Below are positions 34,816 through 43,795 of a DNA stretch of 64,000 nt, piece by piece. Positions within the stretch are counted from its first letter, which is position 1. Every line of letters starts with the position of its first letter. The stretch spans positions 1 through 64,000 of the forward strand of contig QHMG01000005.1 of NCBI GenBank assembly GCA_003258725.1. Direction: 5' to 3'. A program made the translations under genes and the position numbers. The notes under the pieces were generated by a model. That model searched no databases. It saw only the letters and a list, made by a program, of their open reading frames with translations, and was not told where the DNA came from. The stretch comes from Candidatus Melainabacteria bacterium. Lineage in GTDB: Bacteria; Cyanobacteriota; Vampirovibrionia; Gastranaerophilales; Gastranaerophilaceae.

Positions 34816-35091
34816 TTTTAAATCCTCTTTAAATCTCTCGTACTTATATAAAGAAAATTTTTAGAAAAAAATTGCCTTTTTTGTATGATTTTATATTAAC
34901 AAATCTTTACAAAGTTGTAAATAATGTGTAAAATGTAATTTATAAAAAAGGTTTCAAATCATGTAGGCATCATGGTTTTAGCTGTTTGTAAATTTTTGTA
35001 AAAATTTTTTAAATATGTCTGAAATCATGACAATTACTGAGAGAGAAACAACTTTATATAAATATAGTATCAGTATAATTATGGATAGACT

Positions 35092-37719
35092 ATGGCGTTA
35101 ACACTAGATAACATCAGACAACTCTATAATTTACAAAAGGCTTCTGACAAAGAGGTTATGGAGTTTGCAAAAGCAAACAACATCGAAATCAGCTTGTCAG
35201 GGTTTAAGAATACTGCAAATTTAAACGACTTAAAAGGAAATGCAGGTGGTTCTGTATTTGGTTTTAATAACAAACAAAGTGCACAACAAAAGACTCCTGT
35301 AACATTTACGCCAAAAACTAACTTTAATTTTGGAAATACTCCAAAACTTGGCGCAAATCCGCCATCATTAAGTCAAAATACGTCTATTTTTGGTAATGGC
35401 TTTGGAGTCGGAAATTCAAATACTCCTTCATTGTCTCAAACTCAAAATGTTGGTCAATTAGCTTCTACATCAGGTGCGTTGGGCAAAGATTATGCTGCTG
35501 ATTTCAAAAAGACACATAGCAATTGGTTTAAAAACATGAATTTTAATTTTGCAAAAGTGTCAAATGACACCGTTGATTCATTCTTGACTGAACAATTTGC
35601 TAAGGGTGATGAAATTAAATTCAAATTTGCTGGTAAAATTACAGATCCAGAAATGTCACGAGTTGTAAGTGTAAAATACAATGAACAAACTGGTGAAATT
35701 ATAAAAATTCACGATGATGGTTCAGAACACAAAGAACAAATGACGGCAGAACAATTAAAAATGTACCAAGGAGTAAGTAAAAAATATAAATTGGTATCAT
35801 CTGAATATGTTGACGGTCGTGTAATTGAACACATGGCAAATGGTAAAACTCGTGAAAGAGAAGCCTTCTTTGGAGAACGTGGATACCAAAAAGACGGTAA
35901 TTCTGTAGATGAAGAATTGCAAAATGCGTTCCCAGAAGATTATGCAAATATCAAAACTGATGATGACAGAAAAACTTTGATGGCTAGATATATCAAAGAA
36001 AACATGAAAAATATGTCATCAGAAGAACGTGAAAGAAAAATTGATGAATTATTAAAGAACACTGACCGTTCATCTACATCAGGTATTTACTTGATGTCGA
36101 TTGCAGGTGGTTTGTCTAGAGCTGCAAGAAAACATGCAAATAGTAGAATTATTACATCTCGTGATTCTATAGAGGCTCAAGTTACAACTGCACAAGCAGC
36201 AATTACTCAAGGCATTTCAGAAAGAGGCTTAACATCTGCAGACCAAGCTCAAGCCATTAGAGATGCAGAAGAACTTGCTGATGATTTTGGTCAAGGTACT
36301 CATTATGCACAAACTGTAGGTTCTAACATTGCTACAATCTCTGCAGATAACATGGAACAAGCTGGCATGTCAGCTATGAAAAGAGATGCTTCTACTTTTT
36401 CAAGAACTGCAACAGAAGCTATTGAAAGTACAAAAAGTACGCATGATGCATTGTTAGAAACTTTAAATGGCGATAAAGAAGCAGTTGATAAAGTAGAAAA
36501 TGAATTAGCAGATAAATTTTTTGAAAAAACTGGTCAAAAAGGCGGAAAAATTCAAGATGCTCAAATCTGTACAGATAGTAATGGCGTAAAAAAAGTTCAA
36601 CTTTGTACTGTATCAGGTTGTGCAGAAATTGAATTTGATTTATTAAATGGTGACACACAAGCTGCATTGAAAAAATTTGCAAAGCTTAACATGGATACTG
36701 TTAGTGATGAACAAAAGGCTGGTTTAGTCCGAGTTACTTCTAAAGTTATAGATACAGTAAGACCAGAAGAAAGGCAAGCTGTTGCTCGTTTAGGTGTAAC
36801 GTCAGAAACTAGTATTCAAGATGCAAAAGTTCAAGCTCAAGTGATTACTGAACGTTATAAAGGTTTTGAAGAATTATCTGAAGATGCAAGAAAGGCATAC
36901 TTAAGTGAACAAGGTAAACAAGGCCATAAGTATCAAGAAGAAAACCAATTAATGGCAGATGATTTAGGTCGTAAGCATGATGTTGATGATATTTATAACA
37001 TTACAAATGCTGATTTTGTTCAAATGTATGAAAATGCAAAAATTCAACAAGAAATCGCACAAAGAACTGTTGATTCAGGTAATGAAGATGCAATGACAAA
37101 TTTAGCAAACCACGCCTATGAATTAGATCCTGACAATGTTGAAGATATTGTTAAGATGTTAAAAGAACAAGGCTCTGATAAAACAAAACAAGCCTTGGAA
37201 GAAGCTAAAACTCGTTACGAAGAACAAGCTCAACGAGATAAAGAAATAGCAGAAGCTAAGAAGGCAGAAACAGAACGTGCAAAAACAGCTCAAGCTGAAA
37301 CCGAAAAAGCTAAATCTCAAGCTCAACAACCAGCAAAAAATACTCAAACAGTTGCACAAAGTAGCGGTCAACAAGTTAAGGCTCGTACTAATTTTTCAAA
37401 TGTAAGTATTTTAAAGGCAATTTCAACAAAAGAATTTAAAGAAAAATCAATTGCTGAAAAGAAAGAAGTATTTAAGCAATTGAATACTAGAGAACGTGCT
37501 CAAGCAATTGGTGAAATGGTTGAAACTACAGATGCTACATCATTGAAAAATATGATGTATAGTAGCTTTAAGACTGATATTTTGAAATATTTAGTTCAAC
37601 ATTCAAACGCTAAAAATAACCAAAAATTAAAATATGTTGAAAGATTCTTATCTCCAACAGATAAAAAGATGCTTGAAGAAATGCAAGAACAACACAAAAA
37701 GAATAAACTTATATTATAA
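35092..37719 (+). CDS. Large cytosolic protein of unknown function
   Basis: 875 residues with no signal peptide or membrane helix. Residues 1-50 form a small helical head. Residues 52-125 are Asn/Gly/Ser/Thr/Pro-rich with scattered Phe-Gly pairs (V-F-G-F-N-N, F-N-F-G-N, I-F-G-N-G-F-G). Residues 140-290 are a beta-containing region. Residues 330-720 are Ala/Gln/Glu-rich helices. A Lys/Ala/Glu coiled coil spans 700-765, and a conserved-looking helical tail runs to the end. I know no family for it. It is followed by a perfect 17-bp terminator stem and is probably monocistronic. Confidence 0.75.
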   Translation: MALTLDNIRQLYNLQKASDKEVMEFAKANNIEISLSGFKNTANLNDLKGNAGGSVFGFNNKQSAQQKTPVTFTPKTNFNFGNTPKLGANPPSLSQNTSIFGNGFGVGNSNTPSLSQTQNVGQLASTSGALGKDYAADFKKTHSNWFKNMNFNFAKVSNDTVDSFLTEQFAKGDEIKFKFAGKITDPEMSRVVSVKYNEQTGEIIKIHDDGSEHKEQMTAEQLKMYQGVSKKYKLVSSEYVDGRVIEHMANGKTREREAFFGERGYQKDGNSVDEELQNAFPEDYANIKTDDDRKTLMARYIKENMKNMSSEERERKIDELLKNTDRSSTSGIYLMSIAGGLSRAARKHANSRIITSRDSIEAQVTTAQAAITQGISERGLTSADQAQAIRDAEELADDFGQGTHYAQTVGSNIATISADNMEQAGMSAMKRDASTFSRTATEAIESTKSTHDALLETLNGDKEAVDKVENELADKFFEKTGQKGGKIQDAQICTDSNGVKKVQLCTVSGCAEIEFDLLNGDTQAALKKFAKLNMDTVSDEQKAGLVRVTSKVIDTVRPEERQAVARLGVTSETSIQDAKVQAQVITERYKGFEELSEDARKAYLSEQGKQGHKYQEENQLMADDLGRKHDVDDIYNITNADFVQMYENAKIQQEIAQRTVDSGNEDAMTNLANHAYELDPDNVEDIVKMLKEQGSDKTKQALEEAKTRYEEQAQRDKEIAEAKKAETERAKTAQAETEKAKSQAQQPAKNTQTVAQSSGQQVKARTNFSNVSILKAISTKEFKEKSIAEKKEVFKQLNTRERAQAIGEMVETTDATSLKNMMYSSFKTDILKYLVQHSNAKNNQKLKYVERFLSPTDKKMLEEMQEQHKKNKLIL

Positions 37720-37730
37720 AAATAATTAGA

Positions 37731-37767
37731 AAAAGGCGGTCAGTCCAATATGGACTGACCGCCTTTT
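37731..37767. terminator. Bidirectional terminator, GGCGGTC family
   Basis: A 17-bp perfect stem (37731-37747 with 37751-37767) has a 3-base loop and T/A tracts on both sides. It serves two convergent genes. The stem base AAAAGGCGGTC is shared with three other terminators in the window. Confidence 0.9.
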
Positions 37768-37780
37768 TGTTTATCTTAAA

Positions 37781-39442
37781 TTACGCATGTTCAATTTGCA
37801 AAGTAACTGTTGTTAAGTCACAAACTTCTGAAGGTCCAAAGTATTGGATAGCACCAGGGAATAAGTAACGGTCATTCATTGCCCATTCTTCTCTCATTGC
37901 TTCTAATTCTTTGAACACTTTGCCGTCTAATTTGATTAACGCTTTTTGGATAACAGGTTTCATTTCACCGTGACGTTTTTCCATATTCATCATCATAGTT
38001 AGAGGAACACCACCAGCAACCCATTCTTTAGCAGGTTTAATCAAGTTTTTAACTGATGATAAATAACCAGTTAGACCAAAGTTGATTAGAGCAAAAGCGT
38101 TGAAACCTAATGAGTAGCAGTAATCAGCATCAAAGTTTGAAGGGAATGCGCAACGTCCTTCATAACCAAAGAAGTGAGCTTGGTCTGAGAATTTACCAAC
38201 ATAAACGCCTTCATCTTTTAATTCATTTAATCTAGTTCTAATCATTTCAATTAATAATTTTTCAGTTTCAATTCTAGAAACTTGAACATTACCATGAGGG
38301 TCTCTGTCCATTAATAATTGAGCTTTGATTAAAGCAGGTAAGCTCAAGAATAATTTTGCATTATTTTCATCTAATTTTGAAGCGATAATTTTGAATTTTT
38401 CTTCAGAACGAACATTTTGATATGTTTCATCAGATTCTAATTCGTGAGTTAAGTCGTTCAAGCTAGAAATCAAATCTTTCATTTCTGGAATGAATTCAAT
38501 TAAACCTTCTGGAACGATTACAATACCGAAGTTTTTACCATTTTCAGCACGTTTGCAAATGATTTTGCACATGTCTTCAACGATTTGGTTTAATGACATT
38601 TTCTTTTCTTCAACTTCTTCTGAAACTAAGCAGATGTTTGGTTGAGTTTGCAATGCAGCTTCAACAGCAACGTGAGATGCGCTTCTACCCATGATTTTAA
38701 TGAAGTGCCAATACTTTTTAGCTGAATTTGCGTCTCTTTGAATGTTACCGATTAATTCAGCGTAAGTTTTTGTAGCTGTATCAAAACCGAAAGAAACTTC
38801 AATTTGGTCGTTTTTCAAGTCACCGTCAATTGTTTTAGGACAACCGATTACTTGAATACCAGTATTGTGTTTAACGAACCATTCTGCAAGTAATGCAGCG
38901 TTTGTATTAGAGTCGTCACCACCGATGATAACAACAGCAGAAATGTTCAATTTTTTACAAACTTCTAACGATTTTTTGAATTGTTCTTCTGTTTCTAATT
39001 TTGTTCTACCAGAACCGATGATATCAAAACCACCTGTGTTTCTGTAAGAATCAATGAATTTGTCATCAAATTCAACGTATTTGCCGTCGATGATACCAGA
39101 CGGACCACCTAAGAAACCATATAATTTATTTTCTTTGTTAGCTTGTTTTAATGCGTCATATAAACCAGCGATAACGTTGTGTCCACCAGGAGCTTGACCA
39201 CCTGATAAAATAACACCTACGTTTTTAACGCCTGATACTTTTTCTTCGTTTCCGACAGCAAATTCTACGATTGCTTGACCGTAAGTTTTTGCGAACAATT
39301 CTTTGATTTGTTCTTTATCTTTTACGGCTTCTGTTTTTTCTTTTTCAACGCAAATTAACTTGTTGATGCCTGCTTTTAGGCTTTCAGGAAGTTTTGGTTG
39401 ATATTTTAATCTTTCTTGTTGTAATGGTGAAAGTGTTTTCAT
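37781..39442 (-). CDS. pfp: Diphosphate-dependent 6-phosphofructokinase, long form
   Basis: 553 residues, close to plant-type PFP beta subunits. G-V-I-L-S-G-G-Q-A-P-G-G-H-N begins the phosphate site near residue 76. I-I-G-G-D-D-S-N-T-N near 173 carries the Asp-Asp that excludes ATP in favour of PPi, and P-K-T-I-D-G-D-L-K-N near 203 is the catalytic loop. It phosphorylates fructose 6-phosphate reversibly in glycolysis. I set the start at the ATG at 39442, which AAGGA precedes, rather than an upstream TTG. Confidence 0.88.
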   Translation of the reverse strand: MKTLSPLQQERLKYQPKLPESLKAGINKLICVEKEKTEAVKDKEQIKELFAKTYGQAIVEFAVGNEEKVSGVKNVGVILSGGQAPGGHNVIAGLYDALKQANKENKLYGFLGGPSGIIDGKYVEFDDKFIDSYRNTGGFDIIGSGRTKLETEEQFKKSLEVCKKLNISAVVIIGGDDSNTNAALLAEWFVKHNTGIQVIGCPKTIDGDLKNDQIEVSFGFDTATKTYAELIGNIQRDANSAKKYWHFIKIMGRSASHVAVEAALQTQPNICLVSEEVEEKKMSLNQIVEDMCKIICKRAENGKNFGIVIVPEGLIEFIPEMKDLISSLNDLTHELESDETYQNVRSEEKFKIIASKLDENNAKLFLSLPALIKAQLLMDRDPHGNVQVSRIETEKLLIEMIRTRLNELKDEGVYVGKFSDQAHFFGYEGRCAFPSNFDADYCYSLGFNAFALINFGLTGYLSSVKNLIKPAKEWVAGGVPLTMMMNMEKRHGEMKPVIQKALIKLDGKVFKELEAMREEWAMNDRYLFPGAIQYFGPSEVCDLTTVTLQIEHA

Positions 39443-39494
39443 AATCTTTTTCCTTCTTTCTTTAATACCCAATTAAAATATATCATAAATATAC

Positions 39495-40451
39495 TTAATT
39501 TACTTTTTCTTTTTCCATTAATTGGCGAACATGCTTTCTAACCTCATCTTTTTGTGGAAAGTTAGTAAATTTTGTCAAAGTTTCTTTGAATAATTGAATT
39601 GCATCATCAATTTTTCCGGCTTTTTCATAAGCGTAAGCTAGGTTTAAATGTATTTTGTAATCTTTTTTGATTTTCATTGCTCTTTCATAGTATGCAATAC
39701 ATTCCGGCATGTTATCAGAGCAATATAAAACAAGTCCCATTTGAGAATTTGCATCATAAGATTTTGGTTTTAATTCAATTGCTAAGTTACAATAAATGAT
39801 TGCGTTTTCCCAATCGCCCATTTTTGAATAAGCGACAGATGCGGCAAGTGCTGCATCAAAATTTCCAGGTTGAAGTTCTAATAATTTTAAATAAATATCA
39901 AGAGCTTTCTGAGTTAATGAAAAATCATTTGCAAGGTGTTCTTTTGCCTCAAAAACTTTAGCAACAAGCATTGCATACTTTTTGTTGCAGTCTGAATTAA
40001 ATATGTAGTCTGCTAATTCTGATGCTTTTTCGATATCGCCAATTTGCATGTATGTTTCAGCAAGTGCTTTTACATTTGCTTCATCTTGTTTGTATTTAAA
40101 ACTTTCTACAAAATATTTTATAGCATCTTCAAATTCTTTTCTTTTGTAATGAATCAAAGCTACGTTATACAACGAATTTTGGTCGGTAGGATAGCTTTCT
40201 AAAAATATTTTGTAATTTTCTAATGCTTTATCATCTAGTTCAAGTTGTTGATATGCAAGTGCTAAATTGTAGTAAGCATAATTTTCAGCATTACTTTGTT
40301 TTAGGGCAATTTTGAAAAATTCAACAGCTAAATTATATTTTTTTTCGTTATATAATTCTCCGCCTCGAGTAAAATATGCGTCAAATGTAGACATTTTTTC
40401 CCGAACTTGTCTAAAATATGTTTTAATTCGTTCTATTAATAATCCTTGCAT
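39495..40451 (-). CDS. TPR repeat protein
   Basis: 318 residues with about seven canonical TPR units, for example A-Y-Y-N-L-A-L-A-Y-Q-Q-L, S-L-Y-N-V-A-L-I-H-Y-K-R-K and I-H-L-N-L-A-Y-A-Y-E-K-A-G-K. There is no signal peptide or membrane helix. TPR arrays mediate protein contacts; no partner is evident. It is read divergently from ruvA. Confidence 0.8.
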   Translation of the reverse strand: MQGLLIERIKTYFRQVREKMSTFDAYFTRGGELYNEKKYNLAVEFFKIALKQSNAENYAYYNLALAYQQLELDDKALENYKIFLESYPTDQNSLYNVALIHYKRKEFEDAIKYFVESFKYKQDEANVKALAETYMQIGDIEKASELADYIFNSDCNKKYAMLVAKVFEAKEHLANDFSLTQKALDIYLKLLELQPGNFDAALAASVAYSKMGDWENAIIYCNLAIELKPKSYDANSQMGLVLYCSDNMPECIAYYERAMKIKKDYKIHLNLAYAYEKAGKIDDAIQLFKETLTKFTNFPQKDEVRKHVRQLMEKEKVN

Positions 40452-40507
40452 AATTTTATTGTATTATAATTATATGAAAATGCTATAGATTTAAAGAAGG
40501 ATTTTTT

Positions 40508-41116
40508 ATGTTTGATTATATATCGGGAAATTTAGCATATAAAACTCAAAATTCAAAAGGGTGCTACTTTACGGTTGATGTAAACGGAATTGGTTACAGA
40601 GCTGAAGTTGTAGCGTCTGATTATGATAAAAAAAATGTAAATGATGATGTTAGGATTTTTACAGTCTTAATTCATAGAGAAGACGCAATGCTTCTTTGCG
40701 GATTTCTTTCTAAAGAAGCTCGTGACATTTTTAGAGTGTTAACTTCTGTTTCTGGTGTTGGTGTAAAAATGGCTTTGACACTGCTTAACGAGTTTGAAAT
40801 TAGCGATTTAATTTATTTTGTAATCAACGAAAATTCAAAAGAATTAACAAGAGCAAAAGGTGTCGGTGCAAAATTAGCACAAAAAATTGTTATTGAATTA
40901 AAAGACAAATTTATAAATTTACAACCAGAATTGAAAAAATCTTCTATTTCTGCTGAAATTCCACCTCAAACAGAAGACGTACAAAATATTTTGTTGTCTC
41001 TTGGTTATGAAGAAAATGAAATTTTGTCAGCAATAAAACGTGCAATTTCTAAGGGGCATGATGTTAATAATTCAGAAGAATTTTTAAGGGTAACCTTACA
41101 AATTTTATCAGCCTAA
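40508..41116 (+). CDS. ruvA: Holliday junction helicase subunit RuvA
   Basis: 202 residues. Domain I is an OB-fold (M-F-D-Y-I-S-G-N-L, V-D-V-N-G-I-G-Y). Domain II has two helix-hairpin-helix motifs, S-V-S-G-V-G-V-K-M-A near 82 and A-K-G-V-G-A-K-L-A near 117. Domain III at the end binds RuvB. RuvA tetramers hold Holliday junctions for RuvB. ruvB is not in the window. AAGGA precedes the start. Confidence 0.93.
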   Translation: MFDYISGNLAYKTQNSKGCYFTVDVNGIGYRAEVVASDYDKKNVNDDVRIFTVLIHREDAMLLCGFLSKEARDIFRVLTSVSGVGVKMALTLLNEFEISDLIYFVINENSKELTRAKGVGAKLAQKIVIELKDKFINLQPELKKSSISAEIPPQTEDVQNILLSLGYEENEILSAIKRAISKGHDVNNSEEFLRVTLQILSA

Positions 41117-41247
41117 AATGCTTGCAAATTCTCATGTTGAGCATGCTTAAAGTTTGTAAACTTTTTGTAACAATCGTAAGAAATACTAGCAAAAAATGCT
41201 TTGTCGATACGTTCATGTATATGTAGGTAAATAAGGTTATTATATTC

Positions 41248-42753
41248 ATGATTAATCCAATCAGTGCAAATTCAATTGCTCCAAAGACAACAAAAACAAG
41301 CATTTTTTATGTTAACGACTTGCACGGACAAACAATGAAGATGGAAAAGGTTTACAACATGTCAAAGGCATTTGACCAATTTGTTCCGTCTGAAAAAACA
41401 ACTAAATTAAAATTGTCTTCTGGTGATATTATGTTAGGCGAAAGCTCAAAACCAAACGTAATTGCATCTAAATTTTTAGAAATGATTGGTGTTACTGCAA
41501 CTGCTGTTGGTAACCATGAATGTGACGGCGATTCTAAACAATTATATGATTTAACAAAAGATAAAAACTACAAAATGTTAGGTCTAAATGTTAAAATTGA
41601 CGAAAAAAATCCATTAAGTAAAAGAATTGAAAAATCTTATATTCAAGAAAAAGATGGTGAAAGATATGGCATTATCGGTTTATTACCACCAGATTTATTC
41701 ACTCGTGTAGCAAAACCAGACAACTACAAAGATTTCAAAGTAGATGATTTTGACAAAACAATCAAAGATGTTCAAGAAGAAGTAAACAAATTACAAGAAC
41801 AAGGCGTAAATAAAGTTATCGTTATTTCTCACGCAGGCAACGCTAACGAAAAAAGATTAGCTCAAGAAACTTCTGGTATTGATGTAATCTTAGGCGGTCA
41901 CTCTCACGAATTAATCAAAGACGTAAAAGAAGGCGAAAACTTGTTATACGGTAAAGACGGTAATCCTGTTGTTATTACACAAGCTGGCAAAGATGCTGAC
42001 AACATTGGTGTTTTAAACTTAGAATTTGATGAAAACGGTGTTATTACAAAAGTTCAAAACAACGTAACTCCAACAAAAGGTTTCAGAAGAAACTTAATCA
42101 TGAAATACTTCTCAGAAAAAGTTTTAGGTAAACCTGAAATGGTTGGTACAGTTAAAGCAGCTGAGCCAGAACCAGCAAACAGATTAGGTGCAGAAAACCC
42201 ACACGCAGACTTTGTTGCAGATGCAATGAAAGAAGCAACAGGCGCAGAAATTGCAATTTTAGGTTCAGCTAACTTAAGAAACACATTTGAAGCTGGTGCT
42301 ATCACTTCAAGAGACGTATCAAGTATTGTTCCATTCAAAAACGGTATGGTGGTTGCTCCATTAAGTGAAAAAACTTTAGTTGATGCTTTAAAATTTGGCG
42401 CTCATTCATTAGTTAGCGCAGGTACAAAACCTGGTATCTTACAAGTTTCAGGTTTAAACTATAAAATGAACAAAGCAGGTGAATTGCTTTCAGCTGATTT
42501 TGTTGATAAAAACGGTAACAAACAAGCATTAGATATTAACAATCCAAAAGAAGATAAAACATTTAAAGTTGCATTGGATACATACTATGCTAACGGTCGT
42601 GACGGCTTCTCTATGCTAAGCTGTATGGACAAAGTTGAACAAACTTTTGAAGACGATAAAGATAAAATGGTTATGGCTAAATTAAAAAGAATGACTCAAG
42701 CAGGTCAACCAATCGAAGTTAAAGCTGATAACAGAATCCAAATCGTAGACTAA
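41248..42753 (+). CDS. 5'-nucleotidase/metallophosphoesterase without signal peptide
   Basis: 501 residues of the UshA/CD73 family. Metal motifs: F-Y-V-N-D-L-H-G at 20-27, S-G-D-I-M-L near 55, G-N-H-E-C-D near 90, I-S-H-A-G-N near 193 and L-G-G-H-S-H-E near 214. The C-terminal substrate domain (about 300-500) has the Y-x-N-G-R-D-G-F motif. Relatives are secreted or lipoproteins, but this frame is closed by an in-frame TAG 24 bases upstream and begins M-I-N-P-I-S-A-N with no hydrophobic signal. The N-terminal segment matches that of the GH77 enzyme. Confidence 0.85.
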   Translation: MINPISANSIAPKTTKTSIFYVNDLHGQTMKMEKVYNMSKAFDQFVPSEKTTKLKLSSGDIMLGESSKPNVIASKFLEMIGVTATAVGNHECDGDSKQLYDLTKDKNYKMLGLNVKIDEKNPLSKRIEKSYIQEKDGERYGIIGLLPPDLFTRVAKPDNYKDFKVDDFDKTIKDVQEEVNKLQEQGVNKVIVISHAGNANEKRLAQETSGIDVILGGHSHELIKDVKEGENLLYGKDGNPVVITQAGKDADNIGVLNLEFDENGVITKVQNNVTPTKGFRRNLIMKYFSEKVLGKPEMVGTVKAAEPEPANRLGAENPHADFVADAMKEATGAEIAILGSANLRNTFEAGAITSRDVSSIVPFKNGMVVAPLSEKTLVDALKFGAHSLVSAGTKPGILQVSGLNYKMNKAGELLSADFVDKNGNKQALDINNPKEDKTFKVALDTYYANGRDGFSMLSCMDKVEQTFEDDKDKMVMAKLKRMTQAGQPIEVKADNRIQIVD

Positions 42754-42781
42754 ATTTAAGGAAAAAATTAAGAGATAATGA

Positions 42782-42816
42782 AAAGCGCCAAGTTTATTTT
42801 ATAAACTTGGCGCTTT
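42782..42816 (+). terminator. Intrinsic terminator of the 5'-nucleotidase gene
   Basis: AAAGCGCCAAGTTTAT pairs with ATAAACTTGGCGCTTT over 16 bp around a 3-base loop. The T tract is the end of the stem itself. Confidence 0.8.
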
Positions 42817-42875
42817 AGAATTTTTATATACTTTAATAAAATTGTAAACAAATGTAACAACATAACTCAAAACTC

Positions 42876-42903
42876 TAAAGTTTTCATGTGATTGAGCCGA
42901 TAT
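42876..42903 (+). promoter_or_regulatory. Sigma-28-type flagellar promoter
   Basis: TAAAGTTT at 42876-42883, 12 bases, GCCGATAT at 42896-42903. Both boxes match the known sigma-28/sigma-D consensus nearly perfectly; the spacer is about one base longer than usual. It lies 46 bases before the start of the next gene. Confidence 0.75.
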
Positions 42904-42949
42904 ATAAAATGTAAGGGAAAACAAATTAGTAGTAAGGGAAATGTGGAAT

Positions 42950-43366
42950 ATGGCTTTAAATGTATCTTATGTTCAACAATATTATCAAGGAATTGATGCT
43001 CAAAGTTTAAAATCAGCAACAAGAAACATCTTAGCTAACGCTGAAGCAAAAGCTACTGCTAATCAAGTTAAAGGTGTTGATGTTGATTTATACAATGGTC
43101 AAATTGACGCTATGACTGCAAGACAAGTTGCAATGTCAGGTGCAGGCTTACAAGTTACTTTAAATCACAATTTAGAAACAGCAATTAAATTCTTAAAAAC
43201 AAAAGCTGCAGAATCAACAAAATCTTCAAAAACTGCAGATGTAATTTCAATTGCTTCAACAGATAAAGATAAAGAAGGCTCAAATCCTTTCTACAACGGC
43301 GATGTATATGATTATTCTAAAAAAGAAGAAGAAAAGAAAGAATACTTATTCATCAATGTTGCATAA
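42950..43366 (+). CDS. Hypothetical protein under sigma-28-type promoter
   Basis: 138 residues beginning M-A-L-N-V-S-Y-V-Q-Q-Y-Y. I chose the ATG at 42950 because AAGGGA stands ten bases before it; an in-frame ATG nine bases earlier is too close. The first 100 residues are helical and Ala/Asn/Gln-rich, in a style like flagellin-type ends. A flexible Ser/Lys/Asp region follows, then an aromatic tail. No domain is recognised. The promoter implies expression with late flagellar genes. Confidence 0.7.
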   Translation: MALNVSYVQQYYQGIDAQSLKSATRNILANAEAKATANQVKGVDVDLYNGQIDAMTARQVAMSGAGLQVTLNHNLETAIKFLKTKAAESTKSSKTADVISIASTDKDKEGSNPFYNGDVYDYSKKEEEKKEYLFINVA

Positions 43367-43399
43367 ACAAGTTTTATAATAAATTTCCTTATTTCCTTC

Positions 43400-43444
43400 C
43401 CTATATACAAATTTTCCAAGCCACCTATAAGGTGGCTTTTTTTT
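43400..43444 (+). terminator. Terminator unit, first copy of a 45-bp direct repeat
   Basis: AGCCACCT at 43419-43426 pairs with AGGTGGCT at 43430-43437 and is followed by a run of T. It ends the sigma-28-type gene. The 45 bases recur at 43596-43640. Confidence 0.85.
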
Positions 43445-43457
43445 GCAAAAGTTGTAA

Positions 43458-43546
43458 CGAATTATTCGGGGTGTCAGCAAAGTAACGTCTGACCGACACC
43501 TTACGGGTTCGCTCACTTCGTTCGACTCCACCCTACCGAAAATTCG
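43458..43546. repeat. Inverted-end element, family B copy 2
   Basis: The ends CGAATTATTCGGGGTG and CACCCTACCGAAAATTCG form imperfect terminal inverted repeats. Inside are a second hairpin (GTCAG with CTGAC) and the TTCGCTCACTTCGTTC core shared with 29941-29994. There is no coding capacity. Confidence 0.5.
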
Positions 43547-43595
43547 CCTTATTTCCCCTCTCATAAACGATTATTAATCGTTTATTCGGCAGAGT

Positions 43596-43640
43596 CCTAT
43601 ATACAAATTTTCCAAGCCACCTATGAAGTGGCTTTTTTTT
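43596..43640 (+). terminator. Terminator unit, second copy of a 45-bp direct repeat
   Basis: This is almost identical to 43400-43444, including 18 bases of non-hairpin leader (TATATACAAATTTTCCAA). The stem is slightly weaker (AGCCAC with GTGGCT) and is again followed by eight T. Confidence 0.75.
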
Positions 43641-43684
43641 ATAAAACTTTGTTTTTTCCCTCAAAAGATTATTAATTATTATTT

Positions 43685-43789
43685 TAGATTATTGCTTCAC
43701 TCAGACAAGTCGCTCATTTCACTTCGTTGTCGTTCGTTATGTTATTGCTACTTAGGCGTTATGCTTCGCTTCAGACTATGCAAAATCTG
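43685..43789 (-). repeat. 105-bp inverted-end repeat, family A copy 2
   Basis: This is the reverse-orientation copy of 29445-29549, the same length and without gaps. The ends are CAGATTTTGC and GCAATAATCTA on the minus strand. It lies six bases from the mgtE stop codon. Confidence 0.65.
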
Positions 43790-43795
43790 ATTTGA

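Larger units (their letters stand above)
43367..43795. other. Repeat-rich gene-free stretch
   Basis: This 429-base gap holds two copies of a 45-bp terminator unit (43400-43444 and 43596-43640), a family B inverted-end element between them, and a family A 105-bp repeat that ends just before the mgtE stop codon. I see no supported frame. Confidence 0.65.
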
